Below, one piece after another: positions 17,279 through 27,027 of a DNA stretch of 64,000 nt. Origin of the DNA: Bradyrhizobium sp. LMTR 3 (lineage in GTDB: Bacteria > Pseudomonadota > Alphaproteobacteria > Rhizobiales > Xanthobacteraceae). The stretch covers positions 124,001 to 188,000 of the forward strand of contig NZ_MAXC01000046.1 in assembly GCF_001693485.1 (NCBI RefSeq), in the 5' to 3' direction. Below the pieces are notes generated by a model. That model did not search any database and was not told the DNA's origin. It saw only the letters and a program-made list of their open reading frames with translations. Numbering within the stretch: position 1 is the stretch's first letter; the number at the start of each line of letters is the position of its first letter. A program made the position numbers and the translations under genes.

Positions 17279-17800
17279 TTAGCCGGCTTGGTGGAGAACC
17301 TTGGTGAAGTGCTTCCTGATCGGCTCACCCGTTTCCGTCGCAAGCTTCTGGGCAAGCACCCACAATTCCCTGTTCTGGTCAGAAGCGGTGTAGAACGCTT
17401 TGCGCGCTTGTGCCGCGGACAAGGTAAGGGCGTCGGTAGCTGACTTGCTGCCGTACAGATGGATGAAGAAATCGAGCGTGGAGGCGGCATTGGCGTTTGA
17501 GATTTCGAACAGCTTGAGCCCGTAATCGGTCGCGCTCCTCGCATTGCTCGAATAGCTTTCGCGCAGCGCTTCCGTCATCTCCTCCGAAGCGGCCTTGATT
17601 TTTTCGCAGCCTTCACGTGCGCGGGCGAAGCCCCGCTCGGTAAGCTCACTAACCGCGCCAGGCGCGGCGATCTTCGAGAAGTCCAACCACGGCATTCCGA
17701 AAATATGCGTTCCGTTCGGCGTGGCTTTCATTTCGCTTTCACTCACGGCAACATCACCTTTCCAAGCGAAAGCATTCCTCGCGACGTTCGCTTGCGTCAC
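17279..17800 (-). CDS. Phasin family protein
   Basis: A 173-residue helical protein of the Phasin_2 type. GFARAREGCEKIKAASEEM, ALRESYSSNARSATDYGLKL and STLDFFIHLYGSKSATDAL are the usual segments, followed by QARKAFYTASDQNRELW. It should bind polyhydroxyalkanoate granules. The first 40 residues are less conserved in character and the exact start is not certain. A small hairpin (GCCGG/CCGGC) overlaps the stop region but lacks a T-run. Confidence 0.85.
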   Translation of the reverse strand: MTQANVARNAFAWKGDVAVSESEMKATPNGTHIFGMPWLDFSKIAAPGAVSELTERGFARAREGCEKIKAASEEMTEALRESYSSNARSATDYGLKLFEISNANAASTLDFFIHLYGSKSATDALTLSAAQARKAFYTASDQNRELWVLAQKLATETGEPIRKHFTKVLHQAG

Positions 17801-18059
17801 GAGAGCTCACGCTCCGCGTTCGATCAGATTTGTGGATGAGGATTTTTATCCAGCCCTCGACGTTACTTTGCCTAGGCGAAGCGGGACTGTCGGTTCGGTT
17901 TGCGACTCTCGCTCAAAGTTTTTTTGAAGTTGTCAACGCATACGCTGGTATATTTTACGCAGCGCTGTGCATAACCGGGATATCTCAAGCGGCGGGAAGG
18001 TTTTGCTTCAGCGTGACGTTGCAGAAACACCGCGCCGTTGCGGTCCGGTTCCGCCCAAA
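17801..18059. other. Intergenic region between phasin and groEL, no gene seen
   Basis: The AT-rich part around 17920-17960 contains TTGTCA and TATATTTTAC, which resemble promoter elements, but their direction and target are unclear. No gene or repeat is supported. Confidence 0.35.
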
Positions 18060-18091
18060 CAAAAACCCCGGCATTTCTGCCGGGGTTTTGC
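18060..18091 (-). terminator. Rho-independent terminator of groESL
   Basis: A perfect stem CCCCGGCA / TGCCGGGG (around 18066-18087) flanked by AAAAA and TTTT. On the minus strand it follows the groEL stop by about 75 bases and ends in a T-run. Confidence 0.85.
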
Positions 18092-18164
18092 ATTTGTGGA
18101 GCGAGATCCCGGCTCTGCGGTGCACCGCTTCGCGCTGCACCGCTTCCGGGACGACTTCGTCGGA

Positions 18165-19805
<1,641 letters not shown>

Positions 19806-19895
19806 ATTTGGTTTCCCTGAGTTGATCTTTGTTTCTCACCCTGTCGGGGAGGCGCCTTGCGGGCGCTCCCCAAGGTGAGCGTGGCAGGCGATGTC

Positions 19896-20210
19896 TTAGG
19901 CGGCCTTCTTCTTGGCGGAAGTGACGTCGAGGACGCCCATGATGTCGGACTCCTTCATGATCAGGAGTTCCTGGCCGTCGATCTTGACCTCGGTGCCCGA
20001 CCACTTGCCGAACAGCACGCGGTCGCCGACCTTGAGGTCGATCGGGATCAGCTTGCCGGCTTCGTCGCGGCCACCCGGGCCGACGGCGACGACTTCGCCC
20101 TGGGAGGGCTTTTCCTTGGCACTGTCCGGAATGATGATGCCGCCAGCGGTCTTCTCTTCGGCGTCGATGCGTTTGACGACGACGCGGTCGTGAAGCGGAC
20201 GGAAGTTCAT
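19896..20210 (-). CDS. groES: Co-chaperonin GroES (10 kDa)
   Basis: A 104-residue GroES: NFRPLHDRVVVKRIDAEEKT at the start, the mobile loop GGIIIPDSAKEKPSQGEVVA, then GDRVLFGKWSGTEVKIDGQ and a C-terminal AKKKAA. It caps the GroEL ring. It is the first gene of the groESL operon, with AGGAGG-type sequence just before ATG 20210 and CIRCE operators 45 and 132 bases upstream. Confidence 0.98.
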   Translation of the reverse strand: MNFRPLHDRVVVKRIDAEEKTAGGIIIPDSAKEKPSQGEVVAVGPGGRDEAGKLIPIDLKVGDRVLFGKWSGTEVKIDGQELLIMKESDIMGVLDVTSAKKKAA

Positions 20211-20254
20211 GCAGTCCTCCTAAACGTCTGGGAATGTTGTAGAATTCTGGAATT

Positions 20255-20281
20255 TTGGCAGTCCGGACCAGCGAGTGCCAA
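20255..20281 (-). promoter_or_regulatory. CIRCE operator (HrcA site) upstream of groES
   Basis: TTGGCAGTC, 9 bases, GAGTGCCAA: an inverted repeat matching the CIRCE pattern TTAGCACTC-N9-GAGTGCTAA, with one internal mismatch and the G/C variant common in alphaproteobacteria. It lies 45 bases before the groES start, where HrcA would block transcription at normal temperature. Confidence 0.8.
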
Positions 20282-20295
20282 TCCGGCTGCGGCTG

Positions 20296-20323
20296 ATTTA
20301 GGCCAGTATTCTTCGGGGGACAA
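20296..20323 (-). promoter_or_regulatory. Possible groESL promoter
   Basis: On the minus strand TTGTCC (20323-20318), a 16-base spacer and CTAAAT (20301-20296). The start of transcription would fall a few bases before the CIRCE at 20255-20281, the usual arrangement for HrcA control. The -10 is imperfect and a heat-shock sigma-factor promoter cannot be excluded. Confidence 0.4.
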
Positions 20324-20341
20324 GGGCTTCTAGCAGAAAAA

Positions 20342-20368
20342 TTGGCACTCAAATATGTCGCCTGCCAA
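20342..20368 (-). promoter_or_regulatory. Second, degenerate CIRCE-like site
   Basis: TTGGCACTC, 9 bases, GCCTGCCAA: the left half is perfect, the right half matches 7 of 9. It lies 87 bases upstream of the first CIRCE, so the two sites bracket the predicted promoter. Confidence 0.55.
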
Positions 20369-20591
20369 TTTCATTAATCATGATTAACCGGGCGGCGGGA
20401 TGTTGGGACCCCGCATTAGCACGTGCGGTAAGCTGCTGCTAACGCGTGAATTTTCAACAATTCATTAAACATTTAGGCTTGTGATGGGTTGGTATCGTGC
20501 GTCACATTTCTCTCATGTGAGCGCATCTCCGCCGGGGTGGCTCGGTGTGTGGCCACCACGTGAAATGCGCTTCCAGCAATGGAGGTTTGGC

Positions 20592-20879
20592 ATGGTCTCG
20601 CGGGTTGGAGTTGCTTCCGACGACTTCCGGAAGCAGGTGCTGGGTTATGGGCTGACGACGGCGCAAATTCTGTATCGGATGCCGGATCACCCTTCATTGC
20701 TGCAGACCTATGTCTGGCAGAACTACGATCTGTTTCCGAAATTCCCGGCGCTGAAGGACTTCCTCGCGTTCTGGCAGGAAAAGCTTGACGGCCCGCTGTT
20801 TTCCGTAACGGTCGCGCATTCCAGGCTGATCAAGCCGGCTGAGTTGCGTGCAGTCGACGGTGTGTTCAGGCTGCATTGA
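20592..20879 (+). CDS. usg: Usg family protein
   Basis: A 95-residue protein with the Usg signature: DFRKQVLGYGLTTAQILYRM, PDHPSLLQTYVWQNYDLFPK and FPALKDFLAFWQEKLDGPL. Usg was named for its place next to trp genes in Caulobacter; here it is not near trp genes, and its biochemical role is unknown. ATG 20592 has GGAGG 6 bases upstream. Longer in-frame starts run into the non-coding region upstream of groES and are rejected. Confidence 0.85.
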   Translation: MVSRVGVASDDFRKQVLGYGLTTAQILYRMPDHPSLLQTYVWQNYDLFPKFPALKDFLAFWQEKLDGPLFSVTVAHSRLIKPAELRAVDGVFRLH

Positions 20880-20889
20880 TTGCGATGCT

Positions 20890-20977
20890 GTAGGATGGGT
20901 TAGCGCAGCGTAACCCACCATGCTTCCGCATGCCGCGGCCCTGCGGTGGGTTACGCCTTCGGCTAACCCACCCTACG
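20890..20977. repeat. Interspersed inverted repeat (family E)
   Basis: GTAGGATGGGTTAGCGCAG and the inverse, GGCTAACCCACCCTAC, with an inner pair GTAACCCACC / GGTGGGTTAC. Together they fold into one long hairpin between Usg and the cupin gene. Confidence 0.75.
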
Positions 20978-21026
20978 CAGGCGAATTCGTGTTAGCCTCC
21001 GGCGATAAACAAAAAAGGAGGAGACA

Positions 21027-21566
21027 ATGGCCAGAAAGAAAGTGGCGTCACGACCCGCGGCGCAGCCCGCCGTGAAGAAGAAATGGTCGGGCCACAAGAC
21101 GGCAGCCAAATCCCCAGCCCGCAAGGCTCTCAAATCCAAGGGACGCGTGTCGAAGGCCAAACCGGCCAGGAGGGCACGGCCGAAGCAGCGCATCGCCATC
21201 AGCCATCACCGCGAAGAAGATTTCAAGGCCGACGGCTTGCGCGCTTACGCACAGTACCGCGACCTCGGGATTGCCGACGCCACGCACGGCCTGGCGCAGG
21301 CGCATGTCATCCGCCTGATCGGCCCGTGCAACCCGGCGGAAGTTTCAAAACTGCATTACCACGACGTCGAATTCCAGATGGTCTATGTGCTCAAGGGCTG
21401 GGTGAAGACCTACATGGAGGGGCAGGGCGAGACGCTGATGAAGGAAGGCAGCGCCTGGACCCAGCCGCCGCGCATCAAGCATCTGATCATGGATTATTCC
21501 GATGACGTCGAGTTGCTGGAGGTGATTTTGCCGGCGGAGTTCAAGACGGTGGAATTGGCGGGTTAG
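21027..21566 (+). CDS. Cupin protein with histone-H1-like basic N-terminal tail
   Basis: A 179-residue protein. Residues 1-57 are almost wholly Lys/Ala/Arg/Pro/Ser (KSPARKALKSKGRVSKAKP), like bacterial H1-type DNA-binding tails. Residues about 60-179 are a single cupin barrel with metal-ligand candidates in KLHYHDVEFQMVYVLKG (H, H, E) and a later H in PPRIKHLIMDYSDD. ATG 21027 has AAAGGAGGAGAC directly upstream, so the basic tail is really part of the translated protein. The barrel's ligand or reaction is unknown; the tail suggests binding to DNA or RNA, which is inference. Confidence 0.8.
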   Translation: MARKKVASRPAAQPAVKKKWSGHKTAAKSPARKALKSKGRVSKAKPARRARPKQRIAISHHREEDFKADGLRAYAQYRDLGIADATHGLAQAHVIRLIGPCNPAEVSKLHYHDVEFQMVYVLKGWVKTYMEGQGETLMKEGSAWTQPPRIKHLIMDYSDDVELLEVILPAEFKTVELAG

Positions 21567-21578
21567 TGCGGCATGCAC

Positions 21579-21698
21579 GTCGTTCCGGGGCGATGCGAAG
21601 CATCGAACTATGGTGCGCAATTGCGCACCTGAGAACCTCGAGATTCTTAGGTGCGCAATTGCGCACCAGAGTTCGCGCTCCGCGCGCTCCGGAATGAC
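21579..21698. repeat. Palindromic intergenic repeat (family A variant)
   Basis: Starts CGTTCCGGGGCGATGCGAAG, ends CTCCGGAATGACAG, and carries two copies of GGTGCGCAATTGCGCACC, a perfect palindrome, flanking CTCGAGATT. Confidence 0.75.
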
Positions 21699-21708
21699 AG
21701 GACGACGG

Positions 21709-22959
21709 CTAGGTCATCACCCCGACCACTGCCCCCATCAAACACGTCGCCAGCGTACCCGACACGATCGACTTCAATCCCAGCGCATTGATCTCCTCGC
21801 GCCGATCCGGTGCCATGGTGCCGAGGCCGCCGATCATGATGCCGAGGCTGGCGAAGTTGGCAAAGCCGCACATCGCGTAGAGCATGATCAGCCGCGAGCG
21901 CGGGTCGAGCGCGTCCGTGCCGAGTTTCGAGAGGTCGAGATAGGCGATCAGCTCGTTGAGCACGGTCTTGGTGCCCATCAGGCTTCCGGCCGTGACGGCT
22001 TGCGGCCAGGGCAGGCCCATCAGCCAGCACACCGGAGCCATCACAAGCCCCAGCAGCCGCTGTAGCGAAATTTTGGCGCCGCCGATCTCGGGCAACAGCC
22101 CGAGGACCGCATTGACGAGATAAACCAGCGCCACCAGCACCAAGAGCATCGCGACGATGTTGAGCAGCAATTCGAGCCCGGCCGCGGTGCCCTTGGTGAT
22201 TGCATCCATGGTCGAGGACGCATGCATGTCGGGATCTCCGAGCGAGCCGCCAGTGCGCTTGTCGGAAGTCTCCGGCACCATGATCAGGCTGATCAGGATC
22301 GCGGCCGGCGCGCCCAACACCGACGCAATGACGAAATGCGCGGCCGCATCGGGGATCAGCGGTGCCAGGAACGTGGCGTAGAGCACCAGCACGGTGCCGG
22401 CGATGCCGGCCATGCCGCCGGTCATCACCAGGAACAATTCGCTGCGCGTAAGCTGCGCCAAATAGGGGCGGATGAACAGCGGCGCCTCGACCATGCCGAG
22501 AAAGATATTGGCTGCGGCCGATAGCCCGACCGCGCCGCCGACGCCGAGCGTGCGCTCCAACAGCCACGCCATGCCGCGCACGATCGGGGGCAGTACGCGC
22601 CAGTAGAACAGCAGCGTGGTCAGAACGCTCATGACCAGCACGATCGGCAGCGCCTGAAATGCCAGGATGAAATCCGCGCCCGGCGCCTTGAGATCGAACG
22701 GCAGCGCGCCGCCGCCGAGATAGCCGAACACGAAGGAAGTGCCGGCGCGGGTAGCTGCCGCGATCGTGCCGACGGCGTCGTTGATGGCGCCGAAGGCTTT
22801 TGCGACCGGCGGCAGCTTGAGCAGCACCAGCGCGGTGACGATGGTGACGGCCAGCCCGATCGCCACCTGACGGAGCGATACGGCGCGGCGGTTCTCGCCG
22901 CATGCCCATGCGATCGCCAGCAACGCCAGCACGCCAAACGCCGATTGCAGTTGCAGCAT
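21709..22959 (-). CDS. Concentrative nucleoside transporter (NupC/CNT family)
   Basis: A 416-residue inner-membrane transporter of the CNT family. Signatures are FVFGYLGGGALPFD, the central FQALPIVLVMSVLTTLLFYW, EAPLFIRPYLAQLTRSELF, GTVLVLYATFL and the C-terminal GFANFASLGIMIGGLGTMAP. It should import nucleosides with a coupling cation (H+ or Na+). It is transcribed alone; the next gene downstream on that strand begins beyond a palindromic repeat. The purine/pyrimidine preference cannot be read from sequence alone. Confidence 0.92.
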   Translation of the reverse strand: MLQLQSAFGVLALLAIAWACGENRRAVSLRQVAIGLAVTIVTALVLLKLPPVAKAFGAINDAVGTIAAATRAGTSFVFGYLGGGALPFDLKAPGADFILAFQALPIVLVMSVLTTLLFYWRVLPPIVRGMAWLLERTLGVGGAVGLSAAANIFLGMVEAPLFIRPYLAQLTRSELFLVMTGGMAGIAGTVLVLYATFLAPLIPDAAAHFVIASVLGAPAAILISLIMVPETSDKRTGGSLGDPDMHASSTMDAITKGTAAGLELLLNIVAMLLVLVALVYLVNAVLGLLPEIGGAKISLQRLLGLVMAPVCWLMGLPWPQAVTAGSLMGTKTVLNELIAYLDLSKLGTDALDPRSRLIMLYAMCGFANFASLGIMIGGLGTMAPDRREEINALGLKSIVSGTLATCLMGAVVGVMT

Positions 22960-23061
22960 GAATCCCCCGAAAACCCTGGGGAGCGATTATGCCAACCTTG
23001 TCGATTTGTGAAAGCCCAACTCGTGTCCCGGACGCGGTGCGCCGCGCCCGGGACACGAAAG

Positions 23062-23826
23062 TCAGCCCCGTCCGACGAACGGCATCTTGGTCGCCATGAC
23101 CGTCATGAACAGCACGTTGGCATCAAGCGGCAGGCCGGCCATGTAGGCAACCGCATCGCCGACGGCCTTCGCGTCCATGCGCGGTTCGTGCTTCATCGTG
23201 CCATCAGGCTGCATCACGCCGGGGCCGGCGACCATGCGGTCGGTCATTGGGGTCGCGGCATTGCCGATGTCGACCTGGCCGACCGCGATGTCGTACATGC
23301 GGCCATCCAGATTGGAAGCTTTGGTGAGGCCGGTGATCGCGTGCTTGGTCGACGTATAGGCCGCCGAGAACGGCCGCGGCGCGTGCGCCGAGATCGAGCC
23401 GTTGTTGATGATGCGGCCGCCGCGCGGGGTCTGGTCCTTCATGATGCGGAAGGCATGCTGGGTGCACAGGAACGGGCCGGTGAGGTTGGTGTTCACCACC
23501 GCCTGCCACTGCTCGAGGCTCAGATCCTCGAAATTGACCGGCGGCGCGCCCATGCCGGCGTTGTTGAAGAGAACATCGAGCCGGCCATAGGTGTCCTTGA
23601 CCTTTTGAAACAGGGCCGCAATCGACTCGGGCTTGGTCATGTCGGCGGAAACGCACAGGCTCTTGCCGACGTTGTCGCCGAGCTTCTTGGTTTCTTCCAG
23701 CATCTCCATGCGACGTCCGGCCAGCACCACGGTGAAGCCGGCATTCATCAGCGCCAGCGACGCCGCGCGTCCGACGCCGGTGCCGGCACCGGTCACGAGC
23801 GCGATCTTGTTGGTTGCTTCGGCCAT
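23062..23826 (-). CDS. Short-chain dehydrogenase/reductase (SDR)
   Basis: A 254-residue classical SDR. The NAD(P)-binding TGAGTGVG is at 12-19, NNAG in LDVLFNNAGMG, the catalytic Ser in NNGSISAHAPR, and the Tyr and Lys in AAYTSTKHAI. ATG 23826 is preceded by GCGAGGAAACA; the longer frame beyond is random. It begins 13 bases after the Anbu stop codon on the same strand, so it is probably the last gene of that operon, although SDRs are not a standard Anbu partner. Substrate unknown. Confidence 0.9.
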   Translation of the reverse strand: MAEATNKIALVTGAGTGVGRAASLALMNAGFTVVLAGRRMEMLEETKKLGDNVGKSLCVSADMTKPESIAALFQKVKDTYGRLDVLFNNAGMGAPPVNFEDLSLEQWQAVVNTNLTGPFLCTQHAFRIMKDQTPRGGRIINNGSISAHAPRPFSAAYTSTKHAITGLTKASNLDGRMYDIAVGQVDIGNAATPMTDRMVAGPGVMQPDGTMKHEPRMDAKAVGDAVAYMAGLPLDANVLFMTVMATKMPFVGRG

Positions 23827-23839
23827 TGTTTCCTCGCCT

Positions 23840-24598
23840 TCAGTTCTTGGTTTCTGTTTCGGATTTGTAGGGTGGTCTCGGAATATTCTGGTGTGCCGCC
23901 CGCAAGGCCGCCGACCAGCGCGAACGCAGGTCGTGGAAGTAGGGCTCGCCGGCCTCGATGCGGTGGTTGAGGTCGGCCTCGCAGGCATCTGCGCGCACCA
24001 CCAGCACGTCGATCGGCAAGCCGACGCCGAGATTGGAGCGCATGGTTGAATCCATCGAGATCAGGCCGGTCTTCAGCGCCTCATACAGTTCGACGTCATA
24101 ATGCATCGCGCGGTCCAGCACCGGCTTGCCGTATTTGTGCTCGCCGATCTGCAAATAGGGCGTGTCAGTGGTGCATTCGATGAAATTGCCGGCGGTGTAG
24201 ACCATGAACAGCCGCATCCGCGAGCCCTTGATCTGGCCGCCAAACAGGAAGGAGACGTCGAAGGAGACGTCTTCGGATCGCAGCGCCTCGCCTTCGGTGG
24301 CGTGCACGGCGCGGATGGCGCGGCCGATGCGTTGCGCGGCCTGGAACATGGTTGGCGCGTTTATCAGCGTTTCGAGCTCGCCGGTGTGCGGATCTTCCAT
24401 GCCCTCGGTGAGCGTCGACAGCACCGACTGGCTGATCGCCAGATTGCCGGCGCTGGCGACCGCCATGATGCGCTCGCCGGGCTTTGAGAAAATATGGAGC
24501 TTGCGGAAGGTCGAGACGTTGTCGAGGCCGGCATTGGTGCGGGTATCTGCGATCATGACGAGACCGTCCCGCACCAGAATTCCGCAGCAATAGGTCAT
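23840..24598 (-). CDS. Anbu-type bacterial proteasome-like protease
   Basis: A 252-residue Ntn-hydrolase of the Anbu (ancestral beta subunit) family. After removal of Met1, Thr2 becomes the N-terminal nucleophile (MTYCCGILVRDG). Asp18 (IADTRTN) and Lys33 (FRKLHIF) match the proteasome catalytic Asp17 and Lys33. VASAGNLAISQSVLS and FLFGGQIKGSRMRLFMVY are typical of the family. ATG 24598 is the only start that exposes Thr2. In many bacteria Anbu genes occur with a transglutaminase, an alpha-E protein and a circularly permuted ATP-grasp; all three lie upstream here (25137-28446). The assembly is reported to be an open ring or helix; its substrate is unknown. Confidence 0.92.
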   Translation of the reverse strand: MTYCCGILVRDGLVMIADTRTNAGLDNVSTFRKLHIFSKPGERIMAVASAGNLAISQSVLSTLTEGMEDPHTGELETLINAPTMFQAAQRIGRAIRAVHATEGEALRSEDVSFDVSFLFGGQIKGSRMRLFMVYTAGNFIECTTDTPYLQIGEHKYGKPVLDRAMHYDVELYEALKTGLISMDSTMRSNLGVGLPIDVLVVRADACEADLNHRIEAGEPYFHDLRSRWSAALRAAHQNIPRPPYKSETETKN

Positions 24599-24807
24599 TC
24601 CCGATCCCCGAACGCGCCTGATTTTTCGGCGCCAACTAGTAGCCAATTTCGAGGGGCCATCCAACCCCAATTCCCCGTGGCGCGGCATGCGCCCGGCGGG
24701 TAAGACCTCCTCGCCCTGCGGTACATGGTCCCGATCTGGGTTTGCGCCTTGGGATTGCCGGCCTCCGGTAGCGGGCGGAACAGCGGATCGCCGGAACATG
24801 GTCGCCC

Positions 24808-25017
24808 CGGTTGGCGCACTCGCGCGAGCTCGACAAGGAAAGGCGCAGGAATCTCGTCCGGGAGATTGAACGGCTATTGGTCGAGGACGCCGCGCGGCCG
24901 ATCATCCTGCACTCCTCGGCCGGCAATTGCTGGCAGCCTCACGTGAAGAATTTCCGGCCGCACGCTAACAGCCAGTATAATGATCTGCGGTTCGAGGACG
25001 TGTGGCTGGATAAGTGA
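24808..25017 (+). pseudogene. C-terminal remnant of a peptide/nickel ABC solute-binding protein gene
   Basis: About 69 codons in one frame encode the end of an SBP_bac_5-type protein: LDKERRRNLVREIERLLVED, ARPIILHSSAGNCWQP and the terminal NDLRFEDVWLDK. Nothing similar is readable upstream in any frame, and a family-A repeat follows the stop at once. The gene is a dead 3' end, antisense within the gap between the transglutaminase and Anbu genes of the operon. Confidence 0.75.
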
Positions 25018-25018
25018 C

Positions 25019-25124
25019 CGTCATTCCGGGATGCGCCGTCAGGCGCAGGCCCGGAATCCATTTAGCCGCGGAGCTGATGTCGCGATGGATTCCGGGCTCG
25101 CGCTCCGCGCGCCCCGGAATGACG
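25019..25124. repeat. Palindromic intergenic repeat (family A)
   Basis: TCATTCCGGGATGCGCCGTC to GCGCCCCGGAATGACGAC, with inner GGCCCGGAATCCAT / ATGGATTCCGGGCTC. It lies between the solute-binding-protein remnant and the end of the transglutaminase gene. Confidence 0.8.
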
Positions 25125-25136
25125 ACGTGGGGAGGC

Positions 25137-25979
25137 CTACGACTGCGACTGGCTTTGCCATTGCCCCGGCCGCCCGGCCTGCTCGACCTTGACCGCAACC
25201 GTCAGCGTTTCCGTGCCGCCGCCGTAGCGGGTGCCGCGTACCGGGGCCGCGCCGAGATAGTCGAGCCCGATCGCGACGCGGGCGTGGGCGTCGGTGATGC
25301 AGATGCCGTTGGCGGCATCGAAGCCGACCCAGCCGAGATCGGGCACGTAAGCTTCCGCCCAGGCGTGGCCTGCCTGCTGGTGAATCATGCCGTCGGAGCG
25401 CAGGAAATGGCCGGAGACGAAGCGGGCCGGCACGCCGCCGGATCGGGCGCAGGCGATGAAGATGTGCGCATAGTCCTGGCAAACGCCGCGTTTGAGCGCG
25501 AACGCCTCCGCCGCCGAGGTGCCCGAGTGGGTGGGGTCTTCGTCGAATGTCATGTGCTCGTTGATCTGCACCATCAGCGCATGCAGGAAACCGAGCACGT
25601 CCCCATCGGATTCCGACCGTAGCTCGCGGGCAAAGGTCGCCATCGCCGGATTGACTTCGGTCAGCGCGGTTTGGCGCAGGAACAGGCTCGGCGGAAAGCG
25701 CTCGTCGGTGCCGCGCAGCACGCCGCCAGTGTCATGGGTCTCGATCAGGCCCTCGACATGGATGGTGAGGTCGGTGATCGGCCCGTGGGTAAGTACATGC
25801 GTGACGTTGCCGAACGCATCCTGGTGCATGTCGAGGCGAGAGTCGGTCGAGACATCGATCTGCCATTCGGCGACATACTGCCCGTCATGGCTGCCGGGCG
25901 TCATCCGCAGGATCTGGATCACGCCCGTGGCCGGCGGCTCGTAGCGATAGCTGGTGGAGTGGGCAATTCGCAGGCGCAT
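25137..25979 (-). CDS. Transglutaminase-like cysteine protease of the Anbu operon
   Basis: A 280-residue protein. Residues 1-80 form the bacterial transglutaminase N-terminal beta domain (RIAHSTSYRYEPPATG), and residues about 120-235 the papain-like transglutaminase core with Cys167 (KRGVCQDYAHIFI), His205 (AGHAWAEAYVPD) and Asp221 (GFDAANG). The catalytic triad is complete. It probably cuts or forms isopeptide or peptide bonds. It is the third gene of the ATP-grasp/alpha-E/transglutaminase/Anbu series. A repeat separates it from alpha-E by 87 bases, and 538 bases separate it from Anbu. Confidence 0.92.
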   Translation of the reverse strand: MRLRIAHSTSYRYEPPATGVIQILRMTPGSHDGQYVAEWQIDVSTDSRLDMHQDAFGNVTHVLTHGPITDLTIHVEGLIETHDTGGVLRGTDERFPPSLFLRQTALTEVNPAMATFARELRSESDGDVLGFLHALMVQINEHMTFDEDPTHSGTSAAEAFALKRGVCQDYAHIFIACARSGGVPARFVSGHFLRSDGMIHQQAGHAWAEAYVPDLGWVGFDAANGICITDAHARVAIGLDYLGAAPVRGTRYGGGTETLTVAVKVEQAGRPGQWQSQSQS

Positions 25980-25999
25980 GGCTTACCGTTATTTCTGCT

Positions 26000-26063
26000 G
26001 TCATTCCGGGACGCGAATCTCGAGATTCCGGGTCTGGCGCTTGCGCGCCATCCCGGAATGACG
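26000..26063. repeat. Palindromic intergenic repeat (family A, short copy)
   Basis: GTCATTCCGGGACGCG, AATCTCGAGATTCCGGGTC and CATCCCGGAATGAC form a compact hairpin between the alpha-E and transglutaminase genes. Confidence 0.8.
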
Positions 26064-26066
26064 ACA

Positions 26067-27011
26067 TCAAATCAAATACTGCTTGGTGATGATCTCACCG
26101 AGCCGCGAATTGTCCGCGATGAACTCCTGGATGAACTCATGGACGCCGTGCTGGAAGATATCGTCCATATGGCTGTGTTCAAGCCGGTTGCGGACGCCGC
26201 GGGCGTGGCGCTGGGCGGCGCCCTGGCGACCATAGGCGACACCGATCTGGTCGAGATTGCGGACGAGGTTGCTGTAGCAGCTCGCCAGCGAGCGTGGCAG
26301 CGTGTCGTTGAGGATCAGGAGGTCGGCGATCAGCCACGGCTTTAGCGTCTCGCGGTAGACCCAGTGATAGGCGGTCAGCGCGGAGACCGAGCGCAGGATC
26401 GAGGTCCACTGGTAGTAGTCCAGGGGACCGCCGACGTGCTCCTCCTCGGGCAGCAGCACGTGATATTTAACGTCGAGAATGCGCGCGGTGTTGTCGGCGC
26501 GCTCCAGATGCAGCCCCAGCCGCGAGAACCAGTAGGCGTCGTTGCGCAGCATGGTCCGGTAGGCCGAGCCGTCGAACCGCAGCGAGGTCTCCTGCACGAA
26601 GCGGAGAAACCGCGCCAGTTCCTCGCGGCTCGATGTGCCCTTGCCCCAGACCTCCTGCAATTCGATCCAGGCCGAGTTGATGGTGTCCCACATCTCCGAT
26701 GTCAGCGCGGTTCGCACCGAGCGCGAATTGAGCCGGGCGGCCTCGATGCAGTTCTTGATCGAGGAGGGATTGGAAGGCGAGAATGCCAGATATTCGACGA
26801 CGTTCTGCTCGGTGGCTTCCGGATAGGCCTCGTAGAAGCTTGCGCTGACCCCGGCCGTCAAGAGCGCCGATTCCCACTCATTGGTCTTGCCGATATAGGC
26901 GGCGGGAAGCGCGGTGACTCGCAAGGTCGCATCGATGGTGCGCGCGATATATTCGGCGCGCTCGACATAGCGGGCGAGCCAGTACAGGTTTTCGGCGGTG
27001 CGCGACAGCAT
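26067..27011 (-). CDS. Alpha-E domain protein of the Anbu operon
   Basis: A 314-residue, all-helical alpha-E protein. It opens MLSRTAENLYWLARYVERAE, the family's nearly invariant start, and continues with RTIDATLRVTALP, FLRFVQETSLRFDG, WFSRLGLHLERADNTARILD and a C-terminal HEFIQEFIADNSRLG. Alpha-E proteins almost always sit beside circularly permuted ATP-grasp genes. Their role is unknown, although a part in amide-ligase peptide synthesis has been proposed from genome context. It begins 16 bases after the ATP-grasp stop, so they are co-transcribed. Confidence 0.93.
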   Translation of the reverse strand: MLSRTAENLYWLARYVERAEYIARTIDATLRVTALPAAYIGKTNEWESALLTAGVSASFYEAYPEATEQNVVEYLAFSPSNPSSIKNCIEAARLNSRSVRTALTSEMWDTINSAWIELQEVWGKGTSSREELARFLRFVQETSLRFDGSAYRTMLRNDAYWFSRLGLHLERADNTARILDVKYHVLLPEEEHVGGPLDYYQWTSILRSVSALTAYHWVYRETLKPWLIADLLILNDTLPRSLASCYSNLVRNLDQIGVAYGRQGAAQRHARGVRNRLEHSHMDDIFQHGVHEFIQEFIADNSRLGEIITKQYLI

Positions 27012-27027
27012 ACGAAAATTTCGCCCT

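Noticed and set aside
20273..20350. A 10-base perfect inverted repeat with a 58-base loop upstream of groES, read as a large hairpin
   Set aside because: Each arm is better explained as one half of a separate CIRCE operator with its own 9-base-spaced partner.
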